From: Dokdonia sp. Hel_I_53
GTDB lineage: Bacteria; Bacteroidota; Bacteroidia; Flavobacteriales; Flavobacteriaceae
DNA length: 64,000 bases
Reading direction: 5' to 3'
Assembly: GCF_007827465.1 (NCBI RefSeq)
Contig: NZ_VISL01000001.1
Span: 1,569,001-1,633,000 of the forward strand
Shown here: positions 18,293 through 27,289 of the stretch, in pieces
Layout: each line of letters starts with the position of its first letter
How positions within the stretch are numbered: the stretch's first letter is position 1
Notes under the pieces: model-generated
Databases searched by the model: none
Seen by the model: only the letters and a program-made list of their open reading frames with translations
Told to the model about the DNA's origin: nothing
Program-made: the position numbers and the translations under genes

Positions 18293-19779
18293 TGATTTTA
18301 GAATTTACGATAATAGCAATTTACACTGCTGCGCTACTCATCATTTTTGCATATAGTTTATCACAGCTTAATTTGCTTTTTAATTATTTAAGAGCACAGC
18401 GCAATACTGATGGTTCTCAAAAATTTAACTTTAAAGATCCTGAGCAAATTCCAGAAGTGACCATTCAATTACCCGTGTATAATGAGTTGTATGTAATGGA
18501 ACGATTGCTGGATAATATTGCTCTTTTAGACTACCCTAAGGATAAGTTAGAAATCCAAGTATTGGATGACAGTACAGATGAGTCCATCTTAACGACTAAA
18601 GCACAAATTGACCGTCTTAGAAGTTCAGGTTTAAATATTAAGCATATCACTCGAACAGATCGTAAGGGATTTAAAGCTGGAGCCCTTAAAGAAGGTTTAA
18701 AGCTCGCAAAAGGGGAGTACATCGCTATTTTTGATGCAGATTTTTTGCCAGAATCAGATTGGTTACTGCTTACCATTCCATACTTCAAAGATCGAAATAT
18801 AGGAGTAGTGCAAACTCGCTGGGGGCATATAAACAGGAATTATTCTTTACTTACAAAAGTGCAAGCTTTTGCGCTCGACGCTCACTTTACATTAGAACAA
18901 GTAGGGCGCAATAGTAAAGGACATTTTATAAATTTTAATGGAACTGCTGGTATTTGGCGTAAAGCTTGCATACTGGATGCTGGAAATTGGGAAGGTGACA
19001 CACTCACAGAAGATCTTGATTTAAGTTACAGAGCTCAACTCAAAGACTGGAAATTCAAATACCTAGAAAAAGTGGAGACTCCAGCAGAATTACCTGTGGT
19101 GATAAGTGCAGCTAGATCTCAACAATTTAGGTGGAATAAAGGTGGAGCAGAGAACTTTCAGAAAATGTCAAAAAATGTTATCAATAGCAAGCGCATTTCT
19201 ACTAAAACCAAACTTCATGGACTATTACATTTATTGAACAGTACAATGTTTTTAAATGTACTCATTGTGGGTCTACTTAGTATCCCTATGCTCTATATCA
19301 AAAATGAACATAAAAGTTTAACTCCCTACTTTTATGTAATGAGTTTTTTTGTAATAAGCAGTATCATATTTTTTATTTGCTATTGGTTTATGTTTAAAAA
19401 TATTTATGGCGGTGGTTTAAAGCAATTCATAAAATATATTGGAATGTTTTTTACTTTCTTTAGTATTGCCATGGGTTTCTCTCTTCATAACTCTATAGCA
19501 GTCATTGAAGGTCATTTAGGTAAACGAAGCGAGTTTGTACGCACACCAAAGTTTAATATCAATACCATTAAAGACTCTTGGAAGGGGAACAAATACCTCA
19601 AGAAAAAAATTTCTATAAATGTTATTTTTGAAGGGATATTAATGCTCTATTTTGCTTTTGGGATTTACTCTGCATTTGTGGTAAAAGATGGCGGCGATTT
19701 TGGTTTGTTACCATTTCACCTTATGCTATGCATAGGATTTGGGTTTGTGTTTTTTAAGTCCTTGACATCTAAGATATAG
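18289..19779 (+). CDS. Membrane GT2 glycosyltransferase, cellulose/mannan-synthase-like
   Basis: 496 residues. One N-terminal membrane helix (3-28), a GT-A domain, and about four C-terminal helices (310-400, 440-490). The processive GT2 motifs D, D-D, ED and Q-RW are all present: VLDDSTDES, IFDADFLPE, TLTEDLDLSYRAQ, SQQFRWNKGG. This set is typical of beta-glycan synthases and glucosylceramide-synthase-like enzymes, which extrude or transfer sugar at the cytoplasmic membrane. It overlaps the DPM1-like GT2 by ATGA, so a joint role in making a surface glycan or glycolipid is likely; the sugar is unknown. It meets the radical-SAM gene tail to tail with 1 bp between. Confidence 0.9.
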   Translation: MMILEFTIIAIYTAALLIIFAYSLSQLNLLFNYLRAQRNTDGSQKFNFKDPEQIPEVTIQLPVYNELYVMERLLDNIALLDYPKDKLEIQVLDDSTDESILTTKAQIDRLRSSGLNIKHITRTDRKGFKAGALKEGLKLAKGEYIAIFDADFLPESDWLLLTIPYFKDRNIGVVQTRWGHINRNYSLLTKVQAFALDAHFTLEQVGRNSKGHFINFNGTAGIWRKACILDAGNWEGDTLTEDLDLSYRAQLKDWKFKYLEKVETPAELPVVISAARSQQFRWNKGGAENFQKMSKNVINSKRISTKTKLHGLLHLLNSTMFLNVLIVGLLSIPMLYIKNEHKSLTPYFYVMSFFVISSIIFFICYWFMFKNIYGGGLKQFIKYIGMFFTFFSIAMGFSLHNSIAVIEGHLGKRSEFVRTPKFNINTIKDSWKGNKYLKKKISINVIFEGILMLYFAFGIYSAFVVKDGGDFGLLPFHLMLCIGFGFVFFKSLTSKI

Positions 19780-19780
19780 A

Positions 19781-21064
19781 TCAAACTGTGAGGGGAGCAT
19801 TAGAGCCAAAAAGATTGAGTTGATTACTATATGCACCACTCCATTTACTACTTGAATTTCTTAATATCAAACTCTTAAGCTGTGCCGGCGTTCTGTCCTT
19901 TAAATCAAATTGAGGAGAGTCACATACTAAGAAATATTGAGCTCTATTCATTGAGATTCCTATTGCTTTTAGATGCTCCCAATTAAGTCTACGTTGTCTT
20001 CTTGCATAAATTATTTTATGAACAGATCGCATCCCAATTCCTGGAATCCGGGCAATCATTTTACGATCTGCACGATTAACATCAATTGGGAATTGATCAA
20101 GATTACGTAAAGCCCAGCTCAATTTTGGATCAATATCAGTATCCAAATTTGGGTATTCTTTGTTTAGAATTTCTTGTATATCAAACCCATAAAACCTCAA
20201 TAACCAATCCGTTTGATAAAGTCTATTCTCGCGCATCATAGGCACCTCTGTACCAATAGAAGGTAAACGATCATCATAACTAATAGGTATGTATCCAGAA
20301 TAGTATACTCGCTTCATCTGAAACTTCTTATAGAAATAAGCACTTGTATACATGATCTCTGCATCTGTCTCTCCACTAGCCCCTATAATCATTTGTGTGC
20401 TTTGACCTGCTGGAGCATAAACAGGAGTACTTTTAATGAGTTTTTTTTCACTCTTGTATTGAATGATTTCATTTTTAACTTTCACCATTGGCTTGAGAAA
20501 ATCTGCACGATTTTTATCGGGAGCGAGAAGTTTTAGTCCTTTTTCTGATGGAATTTCAATATTCACAGAGAGACGATCTGCATACAGTCCTGCTTCTCGC
20601 ATCAACTCATCACTAGCGCCAGGAATAGACTTGAGGTGGATGTACCCATTAAAGTTTTCTTCCTCCCTCAATTTCTTTGCTACTGCAATGAGACGCTCCA
20701 TGGTATAGTCTGCATTTTTGAAAATGCCACTACTTAAAAATAGTCCCTCTATATAATTACGTCTATAAAAATTTATAGTAAGACCTACGACCTCTTGCAC
20801 TTTGAAGGCCGCGCGTTTAATGTCGTTACTTTTACGAGTAACACAATAGGCACAATCAAATATGCAATGATTAGTTAGCAGTATTTTTAATAAACTCACG
20901 CACCTACCATCCTCCGTATAGGTATGACAGATACCCATTCCGCTAGAATCACCTAGTCCTTTATTTTTATTGGATCGTTTGCTACCACTGGACGAACAGG
21001 ACACATCATACTTAGCAGCATCTGCAAGTATGTTTAATTTTTCTTTAATACGTTCAAAATTCAT
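19781..21064 (-). CDS. Radical-SAM protein with HhH tail (DNA modification/repair type, TIGR03916)
   Basis: 427 residues. The radical-SAM cluster motif is CIFDCAYC (Cys67, Cys71, Cys74), the variant spacing of this family, with two extra cysteines upstream. The sequence continues with GLFLSSGIF, YIHLKSIPGA, SVNIEIPSE, and ends with a helix-hairpin-helix DNA-binding stretch (NRADRKMIARIPGIGMRSVHKI). The family is described as a putative DNA modification/repair protein encoded next to a uracil-DNA-glycosylase-like partner (TIGR03915). Here the partner is not adjacent but lies about 6 kb away at 27290. A palindrome copy lies 15 bp upstream of the ATG. Confidence 0.88.
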   Translation of the reverse strand: MNFERIKEKLNILADAAKYDVSCSSSGSKRSNKNKGLGDSSGMGICHTYTEDGRCVSLLKILLTNHCIFDCAYCVTRKSNDIKRAAFKVQEVVGLTINFYRRNYIEGLFLSSGIFKNADYTMERLIAVAKKLREEENFNGYIHLKSIPGASDELMREAGLYADRLSVNIEIPSEKGLKLLAPDKNRADFLKPMVKVKNEIIQYKSEKKLIKSTPVYAPAGQSTQMIIGASGETDAEIMYTSAYFYKKFQMKRVYYSGYIPISYDDRLPSIGTEVPMMRENRLYQTDWLLRFYGFDIQEILNKEYPNLDTDIDPKLSWALRNLDQFPIDVNRADRKMIARIPGIGMRSVHKIIYARRQRRLNWEHLKAIGISMNRAQYFLVCDSPQFDLKDRTPAQLKSLILRNSSSKWSGAYSNQLNLFGSNAPLTV

Positions 21065-21078
21065 AAAGGTGGGTTTAC

Positions 21079-21092
21079 GCTTTCGCGAAAGC
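21079..21092. repeat. Palindrome GCTTTCGCGAAAGC
   Basis: Perfect 14-bp copy 15 bp upstream of the radical-SAM start (minus strand), in the gap to the PepSY gene. Confidence 0.95.
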
Positions 21093-21229
21093 TAATAATA
21101 TATTGTCCAAAAATATGGAATATATCCTATGTTATTTAATGCTTCTCAAATTATGTTGACGCAATTAATTATTAAATAGCGAGTTTTTTTATGATATTTG
21201 TTGCTTAATTTTTCAAGGGTAAAATAGGT

Positions 21230-21739
21230 ATGGGGAGAAAAACGAATTCGAAAATGAGAGTAATACATCGCTATTTAGGTTTTTTCCTCACTGGCATTAT
21301 GGCTGTCTATGCCTTGAGTGGGATTGTACTCATCTTTAGAGATTCTGATACTTTTAAAAAAGAGGTAGTGATCGAAAAAAAGATCGCCAATAACCTTTCT
21401 GAAAAAGAATTACCAAAGGCGATAGGGATAAAAAAGCTTAAAATTATTAAAGAGGAAAATGGAGTTTATTACTTTAAAGAAGGAACGTACTCAATAAATA
21501 CAGGGATAGCAAGTTATTCTAAAAAAGAACTTCCTTATATTCTTGATAAGCTCACCCATTTTCATAAAGCTAAGTCTGGTGATCCTCTTTATTTTTTCAA
21601 TATCTTCTTTGGCTTAGCGTTATTATTCTTTGTCATCTCTGCTTTTTGGATGTTCATGCCTGGCACCAGTATTTTCAAAAAAGGATTACTTTTTGCACTA
21701 GGAGGCTTTGTCCTAGCGATCATCCTGTTGTTTGTTTAA
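21230..21739 (+). CDS. Short PepSY-associated membrane protein
   Basis: 169 residues. The first helix carries IHRYLGFFLTGIMAVYALSGIVLIF, with the His and Gly pattern of the PepSY_TM family. A periplasmic part of about 70 residues follows, then a second conserved HFHKAK and helices at 116-135 and 148-169. Family members occur with siderophore uptake or as flavocytochrome-like reductases; this one is about a third of full PepSY_TM length and has only three helices. It stands alone, with no receptor nearby. Function is unknown. Confidence 0.75.
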   Translation: MGRKTNSKMRVIHRYLGFFLTGIMAVYALSGIVLIFRDSDTFKKEVVIEKKIANNLSEKELPKAIGIKKLKIIKEENGVYYFKEGTYSINTGIASYSKKELPYILDKLTHFHKAKSGDPLYFFNIFFGLALLFFVISAFWMFMPGTSIFKKGLLFALGGFVLAIILLFV

Positions 21740-21821
21740 GTGTTCTGTTTTCTATTTTTAAACTAATGCCTAAAAAATATTCTAAATTTCAGTTTAGGAT
21801 ATATTGATTAGAACATACAAT

Positions 21822-21834
21822 TTTCGCGAAAGCG
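21822..21834. repeat. Palindrome half copy TTTCGCGAAAGCG
   Basis: Intact core and right arm, left arm lost. It lies 24 bp upstream of the -7 box of the rluB operon. Confidence 0.7.
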
Positions 21835-21857
21835 AACAAATACAACATACTAAATCT

Positions 21858-21865
21858 TACCTTTG
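21858..21865 (+). promoter_or_regulatory. -7 promoter box TACCTTTG of the rluB-glycosyltransferase operon
   Basis: Matches TAnnTTTG. An in-frame ATG at 21863 falls inside this box, so it cannot be the start of the transcribed gene; the ATG at 21884 is used instead. Confidence 0.6.
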
Positions 21866-21883
21866 CACATTAAACAAAATGTA

Positions 21884-22771
21884 ATGAGCAGAGGAGCAGA
21901 AAATAGCAGAAAAGGAAAACCATCTGGACGAACAGGGGCTGGCGGAAAATCAAAAAGTGGATCACGTGGCACACAACCTGTGCGCAAATCGACTAATAAA
22001 CCACCTAAACAAAAAGACAAAGCTTTTGATGCTCCTAAAAAGTCTTCTCAAAAAAAGAAAGACGACGGCACTATGCGACTTAACAAATACATTGCAAACG
22101 CAGGTATTTGCTCTCGTCGTGAAGCAGATATGTATATATCTGTGGGCAATGTGACTGTAAATGGAAAGGTTATTAATGAAATGGGGTATCAGGTAAAACT
22201 GGATGATGATGTACGTTTTGATGGGCGCCGTATTAATCCTGAACCAAAAGCATATGTATTATTAAATAAGCCAAAGGGTTTTGCTACTACAACTAGTAAT
22301 GACAAAGGTAACACGGTGATGGATCTTGTATCTGGATCTACAAAATCACGTATACAACCTATAGGCCGCCTGGGTCGTAATGCCACAGGATTACTTCTTT
22401 TTACAAATGATGATGAGCTCATGCAGCGCTTTACCAATTCAAAAAAAGGAGTAGATAAATTATACCATGTGGAGCTTTCTAACAATCTAAAGGCTGCAGA
22501 TCTGGAGCGCATCAATGAAGGAATTAAAATAGATGGAAAAACCATCCAGATTGAAGAAATTAAATATGTTGATGGGGCTCCAAAAAAGGAAATAGGGCTG
22601 CGTCTTAAGCATATTGGAAATAGCGTGATTCGTACTATTTTTGAACATCTTAAATATGAAGTTGTACGTGTAGATTGTGTTACAATCGCAGGACTCACAA
22701 AAAAAGATTTACCTCGCGGTAACTGGAGGCATCTCACTAAACAAGAAGTTATCAATTTGAAAAACGGTTAA
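21884..22771 (+). CDS. rluB: RluB/RsuA-type pseudouridine synthase with substituted catalytic position
   Basis: 295 residues. Residues 1-60 are a basic, low-complexity extension (G/K/S/R/P). An S4 RNA-binding domain follows (MRLNKYIANAGICSRREADMYISVGNVTVNG), then the RsuA-type catalytic domain (YVLLNKPKGFATTTSND). At the catalytic motif the family reads GRLD-x-x-T/S-GLLL; here it is GRLGRNATGLLLFTND with Gly164 in place of the nucleophilic Asp. Another conserved stretch, G-K-N-R---RR-FEH, reads GNSVIRTIFEH. The protein may be inactive or use another residue. It heads an operon with the GT2 gene 6 bp downstream. The name reflects the family, not proven activity. Confidence 0.8.
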   Translation: MSRGAENSRKGKPSGRTGAGGKSKSGSRGTQPVRKSTNKPPKQKDKAFDAPKKSSQKKKDDGTMRLNKYIANAGICSRREADMYISVGNVTVNGKVINEMGYQVKLDDDVRFDGRRINPEPKAYVLLNKPKGFATTTSNDKGNTVMDLVSGSTKSRIQPIGRLGRNATGLLLFTNDDELMQRFTNSKKGVDKLYHVELSNNLKAADLERINEGIKIDGKTIQIEEIKYVDGAPKKEIGLRLKHIGNSVIRTIFEHLKYEVVRVDCVTIAGLTKKDLPRGNWRHLTKQEVINLKNG

Positions 22772-22777
22772 GTTTTT

Positions 22778-23497
22778 ATGGAGTATCGTCTTACAGTTGT
22801 TGTTCCAGTATATAACGAAGAAGAAAACCTCGCTCGTGTAGAAGAGGCTTTTACAACATACTTTAAGGTAGCAGCTGCCCCTACAAAAGTCCTTTTTGTA
22901 AACGATGGGTCTAAAGATCAGAGTTTACAAATGATATCTGCTATTTGTGAACGCAATTCACATTTTGAATTTATTTCATTTTCAAAAAATTGCGGTTTGA
23001 GCGCTGCTATTAAAGCAGGTTTTGACTATACAGATACAGAGCTTGTTGGTTATATAGATAGTGATCTTCAAACAACACCAGATGATTTTAATTTATTGCT
23101 TGAGCATATAGGTAACTTTGATTTAGTAACCGGTGTACGGTCAAATAGAAAAGACAGCTTTGTAAAAAATATGTCTTCTACCATTGCAAACGGTATACGT
23201 CGTACTTTTACCCATGATGGTATGGATGATACGGGCTGTCCTCTCAAAATCTTAAAGACAGATTATGCAAAACGTATCCCAATGTTTAAGGGGCTACATC
23301 GTTTTTTACCTGCAATGATTTTATTACAAAACGGTACTATAAAACAAGTCACGGTTAGCCATTTTCCACGTATCGCAGGTGAAGCAAAGTTTGGATTATG
23401 GAATCGCTTACTTGGACCTCTTATGGATTGCTTTGCTTATTTGTGGATGAAGAAAAAGTACATTAACTATCACGTAGGATCCTCAAGTCGTGGATAG
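22778..23497 (+). CDS. GT2 glycosyltransferase (polyprenyl-phosphate sugar transferase-like)
   Basis: 239 residues without membrane helices. Motifs VVVPVYNEEENL, VLFVNDGSKDQS, SFSKNCGLSAAIKAGFD, GYIDSDLQTTPDD (metal D-D), LVTGVR, DDTGCPLKILK and a conserved HRFLPA. This pattern (FSKN-G, R-D, GCPLKI, HRFLP) matches ArnC/DPM-like enzymes that load a sugar on undecaprenyl phosphate. It sits in the overlapping chain rluB, GT2, LAB_N, GT-C, so it probably makes the donor used by the GT-C enzyme. GTG of the next gene overlaps its end by 8 bp. Confidence 0.9.
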   Translation: MEYRLTVVVPVYNEEENLARVEEAFTTYFKVAAAPTKVLFVNDGSKDQSLQMISAICERNSHFEFISFSKNCGLSAAIKAGFDYTDTELVGYIDSDLQTTPDDFNLLLEHIGNFDLVTGVRSNRKDSFVKNMSSTIANGIRRTFTHDGMDDTGCPLKILKTDYAKRIPMFKGLHRFLPAMILLQNGTIKQVTVSHFPRIAGEAKFGLWNRLLGPLMDCFAYLWMKKKYINYHVGSSSRG

Positions 23498-24107
23498 TCT
23501 CTCCCTACTTGCATTACTAGCACAGCTTCTCTTTGGGGCTCGTATGTTATCACAATGGCTGCTTTCTGAAAAAAGCAAGAAAGTCGTAACCCCACTTACC
23601 TTCTGGTGGCTAAGTCTTTCTGGATCATTTGTGCTTTTTGTTTATGGATATTTACGCAATGATTTTCCCCTTATGCTGGGACAAGTATTAGGATATATCA
23701 TATACATAAGAAATTTACAGATCCAAAAGCAATGGAGATTACTACCACTATGGTCTAAAATTCTTATCATTTTTATCCCAATCATGATTATTATATTTGG
23801 GTGGAATAATGGAGAATTTGATATAGATGCATTATTTTCAGAAAAAGAAATGGCACTCTGGCTCTTAACGCTAGGCATTATAGCCCAGATCTTATTTACT
23901 CTTCGCTTTGTTTATCAATGGCTTTATGCAGAAAAAAATAAGCAAGCTACCTTACCACTAGGATTTTGGCTATTTTCATTCATTGGAGGTTTGTTATCAT
24001 TATTATACTTTTTATATCGCGCAGATTATATTATGGTACTCTCTTATAGTTTAGGCACATTTATTTATGCACGTAATATCTATCTTTATTACAACTCAAA
24101 GTCGTGA
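23490..24107 (+). CDS. LAB_N (lipid-A-disaccharide synthase N-terminal domain) membrane protein
   Basis: 205 residues with six hydrophobic helices arranged as an internal repeat: LLAQLLFGARMLSQWLLSEKSKKVVTPLTFWWLSLSGSF and LGIIAQILFTLRFVYQWLYAEKNKQATLPLGFWLFSFIGG. The Q-W--SE/AEK pattern is the LAB_N signature. This domain is found alone beside glycosyltransferases and resembles small multidrug-resistance-like flippases. I infer a role in moving or presenting the lipid-linked sugar between the two neighbouring transferases. It uses a GTG start within the end of the upstream gene; its own end overlaps the next gene by 4 bp. Confidence 0.85.
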   Translation: MDSLSLLALLAQLLFGARMLSQWLLSEKSKKVVTPLTFWWLSLSGSFVLFVYGYLRNDFPLMLGQVLGYIIYIRNLQIQKQWRLLPLWSKILIIFIPIMIIIFGWNNGEFDIDALFSEKEMALWLLTLGIIAQILFTLRFVYQWLYAEKNKQATLPLGFWLFSFIGGLLSLLYFLYRADYIMVLSYSLGTFIYARNIYLYYNSKS

Positions 24108-25726
24108 TTAAGTTTTTAGAAAAATATCCAATTCTCTCCATTATTCTCTTTGTGGGAACACTGCTATTTCCTCTTTTAGATGCGATGGATGTGACAATAA
24201 TGGAAGCTCGTAATTTTGTAACAGCTAGGGAAATGCTTACTGAGAACCACTGGATTCTTACTACAAACAATGGTCTGCCTAGGTATCAAAAGCCACCGCT
24301 CCCTACTTGGTTTTCTGCAGTTTCTGCAAGCATTTTCGGGATTAAAAGTGTCTGGGCGATGCGCCTTCCTGCTGTATTAATGGTCATGCTTTTAGGAAGT
24401 ATGGTTTTTACGCTTTCGCGAAAGCTTAAACTCACCTCAAAACATAGCACAATAAATGGATTTATTTCTGTTACGTCACTTTATGTAGTTCTTATCGCTT
24501 TTGAAGGCCCCTGGGATATCTATGCCCATGCATTTATGATTGCCGGAATTTATTATTTGTTTCAGATACTTCAAAAGAATCATAATATTAAAAATTGGAT
24601 ACTTGCTGTGGTATTTATTGCAGCTTCTATACTAAGTAAGGGTCCTGTCTCATTGTATGCGCTTTTTCTTCCCTTCTTAATTTCCTATTTAATCGTGTTT
24701 AGGAAAGGAACTCTTAAAAAAAGCTGGGTTTTATTCACTAGCTCCATAATTATCGCAATAATTATAGGGTTTGCATGGTACGTGTATGTGCGCTTTGCAG
24801 ATCCAGAGGCATTCAATGCTATTGCAGAAAGAGAAACTGGAAACTGGACGAGTCGTAATGTGCGCCCTTTTTATTACTACTGGAGCTTTTTTGTACAAAG
24901 TGGTTTATGGACCATCCCTGCTTTTATAAGTTTACTGTATCCTTACATGAAGTCAAAAGTGATACATTTTAAAACATATAAATTTACATTAATCTGGACA
25001 CTAGCATCTGTGATACTCTTATCTATAATACCAGAAAAGAAATCGCGTTATCTAATGCCTGTCCTTATACCCTTAGCTATAAATACTGGGTTTTATATAG
25101 AGTATTTGATACGGAAGTTCAAGAATATTAAAGACAGAAGAGAAACTGTTCCAGTGTATTTTAATTTCGGATTACTTACAGTGATCTTTATAACCTTACC
25201 AATAGCCCTTAGTTATTTTATATTAGCAAATGAAGTTCACTTCAGAATCATAGGAGTGATATCACTAATTCTTGTTTTTATAATTGCAATTTTAATGGTG
25301 CGGTCGCTGTTAAAGAGAAATGTATACCGCCTATTTTATTTAAGCGTTGGAGCAATAGCATTTACAGCATTGAGCGCATTAACTTTTATAAAGGATTATA
25401 GCCCTAATCCAAATTATACCACATTTGAAGATTTAAATTTAAACGCTTCGATACCATTTTACGCATATGAGCGCATCGCTCCTACTTTGATCTGGAATAT
25501 TGGCCAAAAAGTCCCCATACTTTCTGAGAAAACTCTAGACCTCAATAAAGAAGCTTTTTATCTTTTGATATGTGAAAATTGCGATACACCTGATGAAGGA
25601 CAATTTTCTAATTTTTCCAAAACTGATGTTGGCTTTTTAGACATTAACAAAGCACTACCAGATTCAAAGGCCTATAAGTTGCGTAAGGCTGGAGAGGTTT
25701 TTTTATACAAAAAGAAAACTAAGTAG
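24104..25726 (+). CDS. ArnT-like GT-C glycosyltransferase
   Basis: 540 residues, about eleven membrane helices. Early motif LLDAMDVTIMEARNFVTAREML has the acidic residues of GT-C (PMT/ArnT, GT83) enzymes just after helix 1, then NNGLPRYQKPPLPTWFSA, the YEKPPL-like substrate motif, and periplasmic helices with SRYLMPVLIPLA. Such enzymes transfer a sugar from a polyprenyl phosphate donor to lipid A or a protein in the periplasm. It starts with GTG in a GTGA overlap. The palindrome at 24412 encodes TLSRK in a loop between helices 2 and 3. It overlaps the convergent mannosyltransferase-like gene by 8 bp. Confidence 0.9.
   Translation: MIKFLEKYPILSIILFVGTLLFPLLDAMDVTIMEARNFVTAREMLTENHWILTTNNGLPRYQKPPLPTWFSAVSASIFGIKSVWAMRLPAVLMVMLLGSMVFTLSRKLKLTSKHSTINGFISVTSLYVVLIAFEGPWDIYAHAFMIAGIYYLFQILQKNHNIKNWILAVVFIAASILSKGPVSLYALFLPFLISYLIVFRKGTLKKSWVLFTSSIIIAIIIGFAWYVYVRFADPEAFNAIAERETGNWTSRNVRPFYYYWSFFVQSGLWTIPAFISLLYPYMKSKVIHFKTYKFTLIWTLASVILLSIIPEKKSRYLMPVLIPLAINTGFYIEYLIRKFKNIKDRRETVPVYFNFGLLTVIFITLPIALSYFILANEVHFRIIGVISLILVFIIAILMVRSLLKRNVYRLFYLSVGAIAFTALSALTFIKDYSPNPNYTTFEDLNLNASIPFYAYERIAPTLIWNIGQKVPILSEKTLDLNKEAFYLLICENCDTPDEGQFSNFSKTDVGFLDINKALPDSKAYKLRKAGEVFLYKKKTK
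24412..24425. repeat. Palindrome GCTTTCGCGAAAGC
   Basis: Perfect 14-bp copy in the ArnT-like gene, read as TLSRK in a short loop. Confidence 0.95.
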
Positions 25727-27155
25727 AAGATTTTAAAACTTCCACAGGCATTTTTTCCTTCAAAAATACTTCCCAGATAAAAAATCCAATGACAATAGCA
25801 TATTCTATTGCTACCAGCCAAAGATTTTCTTGGAATCCTGAAACCCCATACGCAGCATAGCTAAGCATTACAGTAAAACTCCACACTAGAGGAAATCGAT
25901 ACTTTGTAAATACGCACAATAAAAGTGGTGTAGCCACATACCAGGGATGTACTGTCGTTGATAATAGAAAATAGATAAACGTTGCTATTAACATCCCAGT
26001 AATCATATCTAACATTTTTCTATTATTTCTCAAAATAGCAATCATTAGAATACACACTACAACAACCTTAGATAAAAAGGGCCCTGCAGTACCTATTATA
26101 TTATAGCCCATCTTTTGAAAACCTATGTAACGTATGATATAATATAGACTGGCGTTAAATTCAAATTTTTTAAACCAAAGCGCAATGGATGCTCCAAAAT
26201 TTGCGACAAAATCCGCTTTAATAAAAGGCAAAAAGGTTAGCAATGTTAAACCCAAAATAATTAGGTAGAAATAAATGAGTTTGGGTAAATTTTTAACGCT
26301 TTCGCGAAAGCGTACTTTTAAAGGATATGAACTTCTAAAGTGAGTCGTTATTTTTCCGCCTTTGGTTAAGAAGTAATTTAAAAACAATGGTAGTAATAAC
26401 AAGGGAAGTAATTTTGTAGCTATGGAAAAAGCAAAAAATACTGCACTCCAAATCCACTTATTAATTACTAGCAAATAAAAAGATAGTATTACAAAAAAGA
26501 GCATGACTGGCTCAAAATGCAAGTTACCAGTCATTTCAATAATAACAAATGGATTAAGTGCGTACCAGAAAATATGATAGGTGGGAAGACCTACTTTTTC
26601 TAATAACTTCTTACCATATATTATAATTCCTACTTCTGCGAGGATAATAATAGCACGAAGAACTATAGTGGCTCCTAGAATACTTTTACTGGATAAAATA
26701 CCTGCCAAATAGAACATAAACTGATTGATAGGTGGATAGTTTGTATAGTGACTGGCATTAAGTAAACCCATCCCCTTATAAAGTTCTTCGGCTTGCGAAA
26801 TAATGGATAAATTTCCTGATTCGATATAGCTAAGTGGCGTGGACAGATAAGGATTTATACCACTAGCGAGCATCCTTCCATCCCATATAAATCGGTAGAA
26901 GTCTTGGGATAAATTTGGGATACTAGGCAAGAATATTAACCTCAACAGTATTGCCATGACAGTTAATACTAAAAAATGAGATTTACCGTTTGCTACAGTG
27001 ACATAAAATAAAGCAAAGAGCATTGCAAACAACCCTATGAATAATGGGAAGTTACTGCGCTGTATTTCATATCCAAAATACCATAATCCTGTAGCTGAAA
27101 GCAGTGCGCATAGTATTACTAGCTTATTTGAAAGTATCGTGTTATGAAATGGCAA
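25719..27155 (-). CDS. Polytopic GT-C mannosyltransferase-like protein
   Basis: 478 residues and about twelve membrane helices. The first periplasmic loop has SQDFYRFIWDGRMLASGINPYLSTP, in which D-RF-WDGR--a-G-NPY is the hallmark of MptB/GT87-like polyprenol-phosphate-mannose-dependent transferases. The conserved TNYPPINQ and late HPWYV motifs also fit. The donor and acceptor are unknown. A perfect 18-bp palindrome encodes VRFRESVKNL in the loop between helices at about residue 285. It is convergent with the ArnT-like gene, and is a single gene. Confidence 0.85.
   Translation of the reverse strand: MPFHNTILSNKLVILCALLSATGLWYFGYEIQRSNFPLFIGLFAMLFALFYVTVANGKSHFLVLTVMAILLRLIFLPSIPNLSQDFYRFIWDGRMLASGINPYLSTPLSYIESGNLSIISQAEELYKGMGLLNASHYTNYPPINQFMFYLAGILSSKSILGATIVLRAIIILAEVGIIIYGKKLLEKVGLPTYHIFWYALNPFVIIEMTGNLHFEPVMLFFVILSFYLLVINKWIWSAVFFAFSIATKLLPLLLLPLFLNYFLTKGGKITTHFRSSYPLKVRFRESVKNLPKLIYFYLIILGLTLLTFLPFIKADFVANFGASIALWFKKFEFNASLYYIIRYIGFQKMGYNIIGTAGPFLSKVVVVCILMIAILRNNRKMLDMITGMLIATFIYFLLSTTVHPWYVATPLLLCVFTKYRFPLVWSFTVMLSYAAYGVSGFQENLWLVAIEYAIVIGFFIWEVFLKEKMPVEVLKSST
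26297..26314. repeat. Palindrome ACGCTTTCGCGAAAGCGT
   Basis: Perfect 18-bp copy inside the mannosyltransferase-like gene, read on the minus strand as RFRES in a loop. Confidence 0.95.
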
Positions 27156-27289
27156 TAAATAATTGATTATGTAAAGTGAGTTAAAATACGCTCACAAGAT
27201 ACTGAAATTGTATGGCTAATTTATTTTAAACCTAGCCAGTGTCTTTAATTCTGAACTCCTTAACTTTATGGATAAATTTACATTACCTA

